Made by a program: the position numbers and the translations under genes. 64,000 bases of DNA, from NCBI RefSeq assembly GCF_003353175.1, contig NZ_QHKS01000011.1:212663-276662 (forward strand). The letters are read 5' to 3'. This DNA comes from Paraburkholderia lacunae. Its GTDB lineage: Bacteria; Pseudomonadota; Gammaproteobacteria; Burkholderiales; Burkholderiaceae. Of this stretch, positions 8,199-17,612 are shown piece after piece (the stretch's first letter is position 1; each line of letters starts with the position of its first letter). The notes beneath the pieces were generated by a model that made no database searches, was not told the origin of the DNA, and was given only the letters and a program-made list of their open reading frames with translations.

Positions 8199-8948
8199 TT
8201 ACAGCCATGCCTTGACCCAATGCACGACGAGCGGCCCGACGATCAACCCCCACGTCATCACGCACATGCCGAGCGCGACCATCACCGCGGCGCTGCCGAG
8301 ATCCTTCGCGCGCCGCGACAGTTCGTGGCGTTCAAGCGAAATGCGGTCGATGGCCGCTTCGACGCTCGAATTCAGCAACTCGACGATCAGCACCAGCAGC
8401 ACCGAGCCGAGCAACAACACACGCGACACGGGATCGACCGGCACCAGCACGCCGCACGGAAGCAGGATCGCGGCGAGCGTCAGTTCCTGGCGGAACGCGC
8501 TTTCCTCGCGGATCGCGACGCGAAAGCCGGCCAGCGAATTTTTCATCGCGTGCCATGCGCGGGTCAGGCCGCGATTGCCCTTGTAGGGATTGAAGGGCAG
8601 TGGCGCGAGCGGATCGTCTGGACTGAGCGGCTCGTGGTGGGTTTCGCTTGCGCGGTTCATGCCGCTCGCATCGCCGGCGCGGTGAGTGCTGTCGGTGCCG
8701 CGTGTCTCGCTGGCGCCCCTCACACCGCCTGTGCGGTTTGCGCCGATGGCGCCGCTCGCGTGATTCGCTGCGCGCTGCTCATCGTGTTCGAGCACGTCGT
8801 CGAACGGTTCGATGCTGGGCGCATCGGTATCGGCGCCGGTATTTGTGTCCGTATTCGCGTTGTCACGCACGGCGTGCAATGCGCCATGCGCCTTGCGCGC
8901 CACGGTGGAGTGTCTGGTTCGCATAAGCGGCTCGGCGCGCCGCGTCAT
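8199..8948 (-). CDS. dgkA: Diacylglycerol kinase with an unusual N-terminal extension
   Basis: The last roughly 150 residues are a DgkA-type integral membrane kinase that phosphorylates diacylglycerol to phosphatidate for lipid recycling. NPYKGNRGLTRAWHAMKNS leads into three membrane helices, with the family motif LIVELLNSSVEAAIDR and the following conserved RRAKDLGSAA. The frame stays open upstream to ATG 8948, which overlaps the glycosyltransferase stop as ATGA, the pattern of coupled genes. That start adds about 95 residues of Asn/Thr/Asp/Gly-rich low-complexity sequence not usual in the family. If translation begins at ATG 8660, the protein is 153 residues. Function is firm; the start is uncertain. 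Confidence 0.8.
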   Translation of the reverse strand: MTRRAEPLMRTRHSTVARKAHGALHAVRDNANTDTNTGADTDAPSIEPFDDVLEHDEQRAANHASGAIGANRTGGVRGASETRGTDSTHRAGDASGMNRASETHHEPLSPDDPLAPLPFNPYKGNRGLTRAWHAMKNSLAGFRVAIREESAFRQELTLAAILLPCGVLVPVDPVSRVLLLGSVLLVLIVELLNSSVEAAIDRISLERHELSRRAKDLGSAAVMVALGMCVMTWGLIVGPLVVHWVKAWL

Positions 8949-9976
8949 GCGGCGGCGCTTTCCTCGCTGTACGACGTGCGCGGCAGCGGCTTCAGATGCG
9001 CCGCGAACTGCTCGGACGCGGCCGCCCACGAGAAGCGCTCGGCCCACGCGCGCGCATGGCTGCGCTCGATCTTCAACGCTTCGAGGCAGGCTTCGCGCAA
9101 GTCTTCGTGCATCGCGCCCGCGCCGCCGTCGCCCAGCACGTCGATCGGACCCGTCACCGGATAAGCCGCGACCGGCGTGCCGCAGGCCAGCGCTTCGAGC
9201 AGCACGAGGCCGAAGGTATCGGTGCGGCTCGGGAACACGAACACGTCGGCGGCCGCGTAGACCTTGGCCAGCTCGGCCTGCGTGAGCACGCCGAGGTAAT
9301 TCGCTTGCGGATAGCGCGACTTCAGTTCGGCGAGCGCGGGGCCTTCGCCCGCGACCCACTTCGAGCCGGGCAGATCGAGCTTCAGAAACGCCTCGACGTT
9401 CTTCTCGACGGCCACGCGTCCCACGTACAGGAAGATCGGCCGCGCCGTGTTGAGCACCTTCGAGTCCATCTGGTGAAAGATGTCGAGGTCGACGCCGCGT
9501 GTCCACAGCACCACGTTCGTGAAGCCGTACTTTTCGAGGTCGCTTTTGACCACGGGCGTCGGCGCCATCACCGCCAGCGACGGCTTGTGGAACCAGTGCA
9601 GAAACTTGTAGGTCGCCGCCAGCGGAATGCCGAAGCGCGCCTGCACGTACTCGGGAAAGCGCGTGTGATAGGCGGTCGTGAACGGCAGCTTGTGCTGGAT
9701 CGCATAGGCGCGCGCGGCCATGCCGAGCGGGCCTTCGGTGGCGATGTGCAGCGCGTCGGGGGCGAACGCGTCGATCCGCTCGCGCAACTTGCGGCGCGGC
9801 AGCAGCGACAGGCGGATCTCAGGATAGGTCGGGCAAGGGATCGTCCTGAATTCGAGCGGCGTCAGCAGATCGACGTGGTGGCCGAGCGCGGTGAGTTCGC
9901 GCGTGGTGTTTTTCAGCGTGCGCACGACGCCATTGACCTGCGGTTCCCATGCGTCGGTGACGATCATGATCTTCAT
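8945..9976 (-). CDS. Glycosyltransferase family 4 (group 1)
   Basis: This 343-residue cytosolic GT-B glycosyltransferase has the N-terminal acceptor-side motif IVTDAWEPQVNGVVRTL. The C-terminal half has FLYVGRVAVEKN and the donor-binding stretch PSRTDTFGLVLLEALACG, carrying the expected acidic pair. Proteins of this type in related species are annotated as glycolipid or phosphatidylinositol-like mannosyltransferases; the true donor and acceptor are not shown here. It lies between a UDP-diacylglucosamine diphosphatase-like gene upstream and diacylglycerol kinase downstream, so an envelope glycolipid role is likely. Confidence 0.88.
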   Translation of the reverse strand: MKIMIVTDAWEPQVNGVVRTLKNTTRELTALGHHVDLLTPLEFRTIPCPTYPEIRLSLLPRRKLRERIDAFAPDALHIATEGPLGMAARAYAIQHKLPFTTAYHTRFPEYVQARFGIPLAATYKFLHWFHKPSLAVMAPTPVVKSDLEKYGFTNVVLWTRGVDLDIFHQMDSKVLNTARPIFLYVGRVAVEKNVEAFLKLDLPGSKWVAGEGPALAELKSRYPQANYLGVLTQAELAKVYAAADVFVFPSRTDTFGLVLLEALACGTPVAAYPVTGPIDVLGDGGAGAMHEDLREACLEALKIERSHARAWAERFSWAAASEQFAAHLKPLPRTSYSEESAAA

Positions 9977-10006
9977 CGATTTCGGCCCAATAGAAGTGGA
10001 GAGGGA

Positions 10007-10948
10007 CTACGCGGTCGCCCGGGCCTTTTGCGCGCCGGCTTCCGGCGCGCGCATCACGGTCCAGTAGATCACCTTGAGTTCGCCTTCGTAAGTTTCGGCG
10101 AGCGCCGACAGGCTCTCGACCCAGTCGCCGTCATTGCAATAGAGTACTCCGTCGATCTCGCGGATTTCGGCTTTGTGGATGTGCCCGCAGACCACGCCGT
10201 CGCAGCCGCGGCGGCGCGCTTCGTCGGTCATCACGCGTTCGAACGACGAGATGAAATTCACCGCGTTCTTCACCTGATGCTTCAGGTATTGCGACAGCGA
10301 CCAGTACGGGAAGCCGAGCCGGCTGCGGATCCGGTTGAACCAGCGGTTCAGGATCAAGATCATCGTGTAGAGCGTGTCGCCGAGATAGGCGAGCCACTTG
10401 GCGTGCTGGATCACGCCGTCGAACAGGTCGCCGTGCACGATCCACAGGCGTTTGCCGGCGAGCGTCGTGTGGAACGCTTCGCCGCGCACGTGGATGTCGC
10501 CAAACGCGAGGTCGCAGAACTGGCGCGCGGCTTCGTCGTGGTTGCCGGGCACGTAGACGACCTGGGTGCCTTTGCGGGCTTTGCGCAGCACCTTCTGCAC
10601 GACGTCGTTGTGCGCCTGCGGCCAGTACCAGCCTTTCTTCAGCTGCCAGCCGTCGATGATGTCGCCGACGAGGTACAGATACTCCGACTCGTTGTGACGC
10701 AGGAAGTCGAGCAGATAGGGCGCCTGGCAGCCGCTCGATCCCAGGTGGATGTCGGATAGCCAGATGGTGCGGTAGCGGTGTGTGTCGGCGTGCTCGTCGT
10801 CGTGATGGCCGGCGCGCGGGTCGAGCGGCAGCGACGGCGCCGGCAAGGGCCGTCCGTGACTATGGTTGGGTTCCGGGCGGAACGCGACGGGGTCGACGCT
10901 CGGGCCGGTCTGGCGGAACAGGGAAGTCGCGGACGTCTTGGGGGCCAT
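10007..10948 (-). CDS. UDP-2,3-diacylglucosamine diphosphatase-like metallophosphoesterase
   Basis: This 313-residue calcineurin-fold phosphoesterase has the full set of metal-binding motifs in order: SDIHLG, GDIIDGW, GNHDE, VHGD and CGHIHKAEI. The family includes LpxH, which cleaves UDP-diacylglucosamine in lipid A synthesis. The longer type seen here is usually an LpxH-like paralogue of less certain substrate. The first roughly 60 residues, before YRTIWLSDIHLG, are Pro/His-rich and poorly conserved, so the true start could be internal. The gap to the following glycosyltransferase gene is only 30 bases, suggesting one transcript. Confidence 0.82.
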   Translation of the reverse strand: MAPKTSATSLFRQTGPSVDPVAFRPEPNHSHGRPLPAPSLPLDPRAGHHDDEHADTHRYRTIWLSDIHLGSSGCQAPYLLDFLRHNESEYLYLVGDIIDGWQLKKGWYWPQAHNDVVQKVLRKARKGTQVVYVPGNHDEAARQFCDLAFGDIHVRGEAFHTTLAGKRLWIVHGDLFDGVIQHAKWLAYLGDTLYTMILILNRWFNRIRSRLGFPYWSLSQYLKHQVKNAVNFISSFERVMTDEARRRGCDGVVCGHIHKAEIREIDGVLYCNDGDWVESLSALAETYEGELKVIYWTVMRAPEAGAQKARATA

Positions 10949-11107
10949 GGCTCACGCGTCGAGTTGCGGTGCCCGTATTGCGCCAGTCGCGCGTGACTGT
11001 GCCGTGACAGTCACAAGAAGTTCTTATTACGATCGGGCACCGGTCAGACCCGATGGGAGGCGCACAGAGGGATGTTACGCAGGCTGGTGACGGGAAAAAG
11101 GGAGCGA

Positions 11108-11262
11108 AGCGGCGGGGGCAGGCGGCCGGGAGCAGGCGAGAGGGGCAGGCGGAAGGGAGCAGGAGTAAGGGGGCAGGCGTAAGGGGGCAGGCGTAAGGGG
11201 GGGCAGGAGTAAGGGGGCAGGCGAAAGGGCGCAAGCGAAAGGGCGCAAGCGAAAGGGAGGAA
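11108..11262. repeat. G-rich degenerate tandem repeat (about 14-bp unit)
   Basis: Most of the 348-bp gap 10949-11296 is a one-sided purine-rich array. The unit is close to GCAGGCGTAAGGGG and drifts to GCAAGCGAAAGGG at the right end. Open frames across it encode only Pro/Ala/Cys-rich repeats on the minus strand. I see no gene, promoter or terminator in the gap. Confidence 0.7.
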
Positions 11263-11296
11263 GCCGCGCCGCGGACGGCAATGCGGCCCGGCCCCC

Positions 11297-11818
11297 TCAA
11301 CGCGCGACGCTGATCACGCGTGTTCCGGCGATACGGTCGTGCAGGAATTGGCGCTGCGGATCGAACCGGCCGGTGGCGGCCCACAGCACGAACCAGAGCG
11401 CCGCGATCGCGAGCGTCTGAGGCACGGCGAGCCCCAGCAGCGGATGCAACGCGAGCGGCGGCAAAAACCACAACCAGGCCAGCATGTAGCGGATGATCGC
11501 GCGGCCGGTGGAGAGCGGTGCTCCGTCAGCGGCGGCGACCCGCAGGCGCCAGGTTTTCATCGGCAGGGTCTGCCCGCCGTGGGTCCAGAACCAGACAAAG
11601 TACAGCCCGACCACAAGGCCGATCCATGCCGCGAGAATGTTGTGATGGGTCAGGCCGTTGCGCTGCTGCGTCAAGGTGCTGAACAGATAACCGGCGATAA
11701 ACACGACGCCGAACAGGATCACCGCTTCATAAAGCAGCGCGGCGAGACGCCGACGCACGGTGGGCGCGGTGGCAGAGGCGCCGGCGGGTGGCGCTGAGGT
11801 GGTGAGCGGCTGGGGCAC
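11297..11818 (-). CDS. RDD family membrane protein
   Basis: This 173-residue protein has an RDD domain. The RDD-type motif is HGGQTLPMKTWRLRV between hydrophobic segments 2 and 3, and the end is LHDRIAGTRVI, both diagnostic. Four membrane helices are visible. RDD proteins are thought to be small transporters or membrane accessory proteins, but the function here is unknown. It is the last gene of the sigma factor operon, 21 bases after DUF3106. Confidence 0.85.
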   Translation of the reverse strand: MPQPLTTSAPPAGASATAPTVRRRLAALLYEAVILFGVVFIAGYLFSTLTQQRNGLTHHNILAAWIGLVVGLYFVWFWTHGGQTLPMKTWRLRVAAADGAPLSTGRAIIRYMLAWLWFLPPLALHPLLGLAVPQTLAIAALWFVLWAATGRFDPQRQFLHDRIAGTRVISVAR

Positions 11819-11839
11819 GGGTGTCGGGGGTGGGGCGAA

Positions 11840-12592
11840 TCAGGAGCCGTTGAAGATCGACGGCGCCTCGGACGGCGAAACTGGCACAGGCGTGGCGGGC
11901 GCGAAGCTGCCCGCGGCGGGAATGGCCGGCAGCTCCGGGCTCGGCAACGACGCGCCGGCCGCGGCGCTCACCGCGGCGGCACCGCTCGCGCCGTGCTCAC
12001 GCGCGTTGACCAGGCGGTCGAGCCCTTTGATTTCGCTTCTGCCCGACGGCGGCGCGCTGACTACGCTGGGCCGCCGCTTGTGCTCGCTGGCGGCGAGCCG
12101 CTCCTTCTGTTCGTCGGACAGCTGCTGGTAAGCCTTCCATGCGTTCTGGCGGGTTTCGCGCGGCAATTCCTTCGAAACCTGGTAGTTTTCGCGTGCGACG
12201 CGCCGCTGATCGGGCGTCATGCGGACCCATTCAGCCATCCGGTCATGCAGGCGCTTTTGTGCGTCGGGCGATAACTTCGAGTAACGCGACGCGATCTTGA
12301 TCCATTTGCGCTTGCGTTCGTCGCTAAAGGAGTCCCATTGGCTGGCGAACGGCGCGAGCGCCACGCGCTCGGCATTGGTGAGGCGTGCCCATGCCATCGG
12401 GCTGTTGCTGCCCGGCAGGCTGGGCAACTCGACGGCGAGGGTCGGGACGGGCACCTTGGCGGTCCCCCCGCCGGCCGCAGGTGCGCTGGCGGTCGACGGG
12501 CTCGGATAAAAGCGCGGATAGGTTGCGGCGAACGACACCAGGGCCGCGATCGCACATCCGAAAACAACGGCCAAGCCGCGCTTGTAACTCAC
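11840..12592 (-). CDS. DUF3106 domain protein, membrane-anchored
   Basis: This 250-residue protein has an N-terminal hydrophobic segment (about residues 6-23) serving as signal or anchor. A helical, charged domain rich in Arg, Trp and Gln follows (LTNAERVALAPFASQW, then LSPDAQKRLHDRMAEWVRMTP), typical of DUF3106. The C-terminus is Ala/Pro/Ser-rich. It probably resides in the periplasm. It sits between DUF3619 and RDD in the operon led by the ECF sigma factor. DUF3106 repeats resemble LTXXQ-type envelope stress proteins, a loose analogy only. Confidence 0.8.
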   Translation of the reverse strand: MSYKRGLAVVFGCAIAALVSFAATYPRFYPSPSTASAPAAGGGTAKVPVPTLAVELPSLPGSNSPMAWARLTNAERVALAPFASQWDSFSDERKRKWIKIASRYSKLSPDAQKRLHDRMAEWVRMTPDQRRVARENYQVSKELPRETRQNAWKAYQQLSDEQKERLAASEHKRRPSVVSAPPSGRSEIKGLDRLVNAREHGASGAAAVSAAAGASLPSPELPAIPAAGSFAPATPVPVSPSEAPSIFNGS

Positions 12593-12608
12593 CCGAAGAA
12601 TCTCCCGA

Positions 12609-13037
12609 TCAGTGCGCGCGCGATAAGTACGCGTTGAAACCGTGGTCGAGATAGGCGTTGAGCGGCAGATCGTCGCTCAGCATGGCGGCATCGATGTCGG
12701 CGAGTTCGGCGGTGCGCTGCTGGTCCTCCCAGTAGGCAATCGCCACGAGGCTCACGACCAGCGCCGCGAGCGGCCACGCGAGCGCAAACCGGCGCAGCGG
12801 CGAGCGGCGGCGCTGCGGCGCATCGAGTTGCTGCATACCGGCCGGCATGCCGGCGCCGGCGAACGCGGGTACGAGCACCGGCGCGCTCACGGTTTCGGGT
12901 TTCTTGCGGGCAAGCGCAGCACGGCGCGCCGCGGCGAGTCGATCGACGGCGGCGGACGGAATGCTGGCGGCGTTTTCGTCGAGCGCGCGGCGCACCTGGC
13001 GGGCGAACTCGAGTTCTTTGGTTTCGAGGGAGCTCAT
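12609..13037 (-). CDS. DUF3619 single-pass membrane protein (possible anti-sigma)
   Basis: This 142-residue protein has a charged cytoplasmic N-terminal part of about 80 residues, one membrane helix near 84-102 (FALAWPLAALVVSLVAIAY) and a short acidic periplasmic tail. Its ATG overlaps the TGA of the sigma factor gene by four bases, so the two are probably translated together. Topology and gene order match those of anti-sigma factors, but no known zinc-binding anti-sigma (ZAS) motif is present. DUF3619 itself has no assigned function. Confidence 0.8.
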   Translation of the reverse strand: MSSLETKELEFARQVRRALDENAASIPSAAVDRLAAARRAALARKKPETVSAPVLVPAFAGAGMPAGMQQLDAPQRRRSPLRRFALAWPLAALVVSLVAIAYWEDQQRTAELADIDAAMLSDDLPLNAYLDHGFNAYLSRAH

Positions 13038-13597
13038 AGCGTAATTCCTTTAGCCTTGAGCGCTTGCGCCAGCGTGTGGGTAGCCCGGGAACAGTGCGTT
13101 TTCACACTGCCTTCGGAGCAGCCCATCGCGGCGGCAGTCTCGGCGACATCCATATCTTCCCAATAACGCATGAGAAACGCCTCCCGTTGACGTGCCGGTA
13201 ACTTTTGGATCTCGTCGTCGATTACCTGCAAGACCTGTTCGCGTTCGAGTTTCTGCTCGTTGCTCTCGGTGCCCGCCGAGCCTTGCTGCGCTTCGAATGT
13301 TTCGAGCGGGTCGAATTCGTCGTCGTCGGGGTTGCCGAGCGACGAAAACAGACTGACCCAAGTATTGCGCACTTTCTGCCGACGAAAATAGTCGTGCATC
13401 GCATTCTGGAGAATACGCTGAAACAAAAGCGGCAGTTCGGCGGCCGGACGGTCGCCGTATTTTTCGGCGAGCTTGATCATCGCGTCCTGCACGATGTCGA
13501 GCGAGGCGTCGTCGTCCCGCACGGCGTAGACCGTCTGCTTGAATGCGCGCCTTTCGACGCCCGCCAGAAAATCGGCGAGTTCCTTGTCTGATGCCAT
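13034..13597 (-). CDS. ECF-type RNA polymerase sigma factor
   Basis: This is a 187-residue sigma-70 family factor of the extracytoplasmic-function size. Region 2 is around residues 15-75 (FKQTVYAVRDDDASLDIVQDAM, ending MHDYFRRQK). A Ser/Asp/Glu-rich linker follows. Region 4 contains LPARQREAFLMRYWEDM and the helix-turn-helix MGCSEGSVKTHCSRA. I chose ATG 13597 because the conserved region 2 begins a few residues later; the frame is open further up to 13861. It is the first gene of a four-gene operon and diverges from ilvB. Its regulon is unknown. Confidence 0.87.
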   Translation of the reverse strand: MASDKELADFLAGVERRAFKQTVYAVRDDDASLDIVQDAMIKLAEKYGDRPAAELPLLFQRILQNAMHDYFRRQKVRNTWVSLFSSLGNPDDDEFDPLETFEAQQGSAGTESNEQKLEREQVLQVIDDEIQKLPARQREAFLMRYWEDMDVAETAAAMGCSEGSVKTHCSRATHTLAQALKAKGITL

Positions 13598-13784
13598 CCG
13601 TTTGGGGGTCGGCGCAGCGAGCGTGCGCGTAATCGGTCGAAAAATGTCGTAAAACTCGCGGATGCTAACAAACTTTTGCGCCGCTGGGGCGAAACATGCT
13701 CTGGCTTGCATCTCTATAACAAGCTTTCGGTCATTTTTCAGCCAGTCCCGAAATAAAGGGGCAGGGCGCCGCGGCAATATTTGC

Positions 13785-13813
13785 TTGACCGCGCGGGAAT
13801 CTGCAGATATCGT
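13785..13813 (+). promoter_or_regulatory. Candidate sigma-70 promoter of ilvB
   Basis: TTGACC, a 17-bp spacer and TATCGT match the -35/-10 consensus at 5 of 6 and 4 of 6 positions. Transcription from about 13820 would give a leader of about 140 bases before ilvB. A GTG-initiated frame runs through that leader but is not rich in Ile, Val or Leu, so no classical attenuator peptide is evident. Nothing else is seen in the 363-bp sigma-ilvB gap. Confidence 0.5.
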
Positions 13814-13960
13814 CGCTGGTTCGCAACATAAGTGAGTTGTCTCAATTGAGGTGTGGCCCAAGAAGCCCGCCTGTCAACTGGACGCGCCGCTTGAACCCGA
13901 GCCACAAGCCCGGCAGAGAGCACCCGATCAATTTTTTGCCGAAAATTCGAAAGGTGAATA

Positions 13961-15724
13961 ATGAATATGCCCAGCGCGGAATTCTCCACGTCGGATACGA
14001 CCACCCCTCCCGAAGCTGACTCTATCGGCGCCACCGTGCTCATGAAGGCACTGGCCGACGAAGACGTCGAGTTTATCTGGGGCTATCCCGGCGGCTCGGT
14101 ACTCTACATTTACGACGAGCTGTACAAGCAGGACAAATTCCAGCACGTCCTCGTGCGCCACGAACAGGCTGCAGTCCACGCCGCCGACGCCTACGCGCGT
14201 TCCACCGGCAAGGTCGGCGTGTGCCTCGTGACCTCCGGCCCCGGCGTCACCAATGCGGTGACCGGCATCGCCACCGCCTACATGGATTCGATCCCGATGG
14301 TGGTGATCAGCGGCCAGGTGCCGACTGCCGCGATCGGCCAGGATGCGTTCCAGGAGTGCGATACGGTCGGCATCACGCGTCCCTGCGTGAAGCACAACTT
14401 CCTCGTGAAGGACGTGCGCGACCTCGCCGCTACCGTCAAGAAAGCGTTCTACATCGCCCGTACCGGCCGTCCCGGCCCGGTGCTGATCGACATTCCGAAA
14501 GATGTGTCGAAGGCGCCTTGCCAGTACGAACCGCTCAAGACCGTTTCGCTGCGCTCGTACAATCCGGTCACGAAAGGCCACTCCGGCCAGATCCGCAAGG
14601 CGGTCGCCTTGCTGCTGTCGGCAAAGCGCCCGTACATCTATACCGGCGGCGGCATCATCCTCGCGGATGCATCGCGTGAGCTGAACCAGTTCGCCGATCT
14701 GCTCGGCTATCCGGTCACCAACACGCTGATGGGTCTGGGCGGCTACCGCGCGAGCGACAAGAAATTCCTCGGCATGCTCGGCATGCACGGCACGTACGAA
14801 GCCAACATGGCGATGCAGCACTGCGACGTGCTGATCGCGATCGGCGCGCGCTTCGACGACCGCGTGATCGGCGACCCGGCGCACTTCGCGTCGCGTCCGC
14901 GCAAGATCATCCATATCGACATCGATCCTTCCTCCATCTCCAAGCGCGTCAAGGTCGACATTCCGATCGTCGGCGACGTGAAGGAAGTGCTGAAGGAGCT
15001 GATCGAGCAGCTGCAAACGGCCGAGCATGGCCCGGACACCGCGGCGCTCGCCGACTGGTGGAAGGACATCGAAGCCTGGCGTGCGAAAGACTGCCTGAAG
15101 TTCGACCGCAAGAGCGACATCATCAAGCCGCAGTACGTGGTGGAAAAGGCGTGGGAGTTGACCGACGGCAATGCCTTCGTGTGTTCCGACGTCGGCCAGC
15201 ACCAGATGTGGGCGGCGCAGTTCTATCGCTTCAACAAGCCGCGCCGCTGGATCAATTCCGGTGGCCTCGGCACGATGGGCTTCGGCCTGCCGGCGGCGAT
15301 GGGCGTGAAGATGGCGCACCCGGACGACGACGTGCTCTGCATCACTGGTGAAGGCTCGATCCAGATGTGCATCCAGGAGCTCTCCACCTGCAAGCAGTAC
15401 GAGACGCCGGTGAAGATCATCTCACTGAACAACCGCTATCTGGGCATGGTGCGCCAGTGGCAGCAGATCGAATACAGCAAGCGCTATTCGCATTCGTACA
15501 TGGATGCGCTGCCGGATTTCGTGAAGCTCGCCGAGGCGTACGGCCATGTCGGCATGCGTATCGAACGCACCGCGGATGTCGAGCCGGCGCTGAAAGAAGC
15601 GCTGCGCCTGAAAGATCGCACGGTGTTTCTCGACTTCCAGACCGATCCGACCGAAAACGTCTGGCCGATGGTTCAGGCCGGCAAGGGCATCACCGAGATG
15701 CTCATGGGTTCGGAAGATCTATAA
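13961..15724 (+). CDS. ilvB: Acetolactate synthase, large catalytic subunit
   Basis: This 587-residue ThDP- and FAD-dependent enzyme makes 2-acetolactate and 2-aceto-2-hydroxybutyrate, the first common step of valine, leucine and isoleucine synthesis. The ThDP-activating Glu lies in RHEQAAVHAAD (E68). The C-terminal ThDP/Mg motif starts GEGS at 463-466, with Glu where many enzymes have Asp, and pairs with NN near 490. GTMGFGLPAAMG precedes it. Length is normal. ATG 13967 is a possible alternative start. The regulatory subunit gene follows, then ilvC. Confidence 0.97.
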   Translation: MNMPSAEFSTSDTTTPPEADSIGATVLMKALADEDVEFIWGYPGGSVLYIYDELYKQDKFQHVLVRHEQAAVHAADAYARSTGKVGVCLVTSGPGVTNAVTGIATAYMDSIPMVVISGQVPTAAIGQDAFQECDTVGITRPCVKHNFLVKDVRDLAATVKKAFYIARTGRPGPVLIDIPKDVSKAPCQYEPLKTVSLRSYNPVTKGHSGQIRKAVALLLSAKRPYIYTGGGIILADASRELNQFADLLGYPVTNTLMGLGGYRASDKKFLGMLGMHGTYEANMAMQHCDVLIAIGARFDDRVIGDPAHFASRPRKIIHIDIDPSSISKRVKVDIPIVGDVKEVLKELIEQLQTAEHGPDTAALADWWKDIEAWRAKDCLKFDRKSDIIKPQYVVEKAWELTDGNAFVCSDVGQHQMWAAQFYRFNKPRRWINSGGLGTMGFGLPAAMGVKMAHPDDDVLCITGEGSIQMCIQELSTCKQYETPVKIISLNNRYLGMVRQWQQIEYSKRYSHSYMDALPDFVKLAEAYGHVGMRIERTADVEPALKEALRLKDRTVFLDFQTDPTENVWPMVQAGKGITEMLMGSEDL

Positions 15725-15849
15725 CGACCGTTTCTGACGCCGGCTTCGTCACGCACGCCTTCACAAAGGGCCACAGCGGACGAAGCGGCGCGAACCGGCC
15801 CGCCTTTATAGACATATCGCGATACATCGACATCTGGAAGAAGCGAAAC

Positions 15850-16341
15850 ATGAGACACATCATTTCCGTCCTGCTGGAAAACGAACCGGGCGCGTTGTCA
15901 CGCGTGGTTGGTCTCTTCTCGGCACGCGGCTACAACATTGAAACCTTGACGGTGGCTCCGACCGAAGACCGTTCGCTGTCGCGCATGACCATCGTCTCCA
16001 TTGGCTCGGACGACGTGATCGAACAGATCACGAAGCATCTGAACCGCCTGATCGAGGTGGTGAAAGTGGTCGACCTTACCGAGGGCGCCCACATCGAGCG
16101 CGAGCTGATGTTGATCAAGGTGAGGGCGGTCGGCAAGGAACGTGAGGAGATGAAGCGGATGTCGGATATTTTCCGCGGCCGCATTATCGACGTCACCGAA
16201 AAGACCTACACGATCGAACTGACGGGCGCGAGCGACAAGCTCGATGCCTTCATCGAAGGGATCGACGCCACCGCGATTCTCGAAACCGTCCGTACGGGCA
16301 GTTCGGGCATCGGCCGCGGCGAGCGCATTTTGAAGGTCTGA
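15850..16341 (+). CDS. ilvH: Acetolactate synthase, small regulatory subunit
   Basis: This 163-residue partner of IlvB has an N-terminal ACT domain (ISVLLENEPGALSRVVGLF, residues 5-23) that binds valine for feedback inhibition. A second ferredoxin-like domain follows at about 80-160. The ATG at 15850 begins at the conserved MRHIISVLLEN. It is separated from ilvB by 125 bases without a terminator, so the genes are probably co-transcribed. Confidence 0.96.
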   Translation: MRHIISVLLENEPGALSRVVGLFSARGYNIETLTVAPTEDRSLSRMTIVSIGSDDVIEQITKHLNRLIEVVKVVDLTEGAHIERELMLIKVRAVGKEREEMKRMSDIFRGRIIDVTEKTYTIELTGASDKLDAFIEGIDATAILETVRTGSSGIGRGERILKV

Positions 16342-16466
16342 CGCGCGCGCGGTTTAATACCGTCTCGATCGAAGCCGGGCAGTGTCTTCAAGAAACCCGG
16401 CCAAGCAACACAACATTCGCAGTATTTGAATTTCACTGAATCATCGAATTTAGCCAAGGAACCGAC

Positions 16467-17483
<1,017 letters not shown>

Positions 17484-17536
17484 GCCAGTCTCTGCTTTTG
17501 TCCAGCGCGGCGCACTGCCGCGCAAGCGGACAGGTC

Positions 17537-17575
17537 AAAAAGCCGTCCAAGGGTGCTGAACCCTGGGCGGCTTTT
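17537..17575 (+). terminator. Rho-independent terminator after ilvC
   Basis: AAAAGCCG (17538-17545) pairs with CGGCTTTT (17568-17575). An inner AGGGT / ACCCT stem lies between, and the T-run is part of the 3' arm. It separates ilvC from psd. Confidence 0.85.
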
Positions 17576-17612
17576 GCTATCCTACGGTTTTACAAAAATA
17601 CAGAAGCCATCC

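Noticed and set aside
13850..13960. Leader peptide attenuator for ilvB
   Set aside because: A frame runs through the leader, but its codons are not enriched in Ile, Val or Leu and no terminator hairpin with a T-run precedes ilvB.
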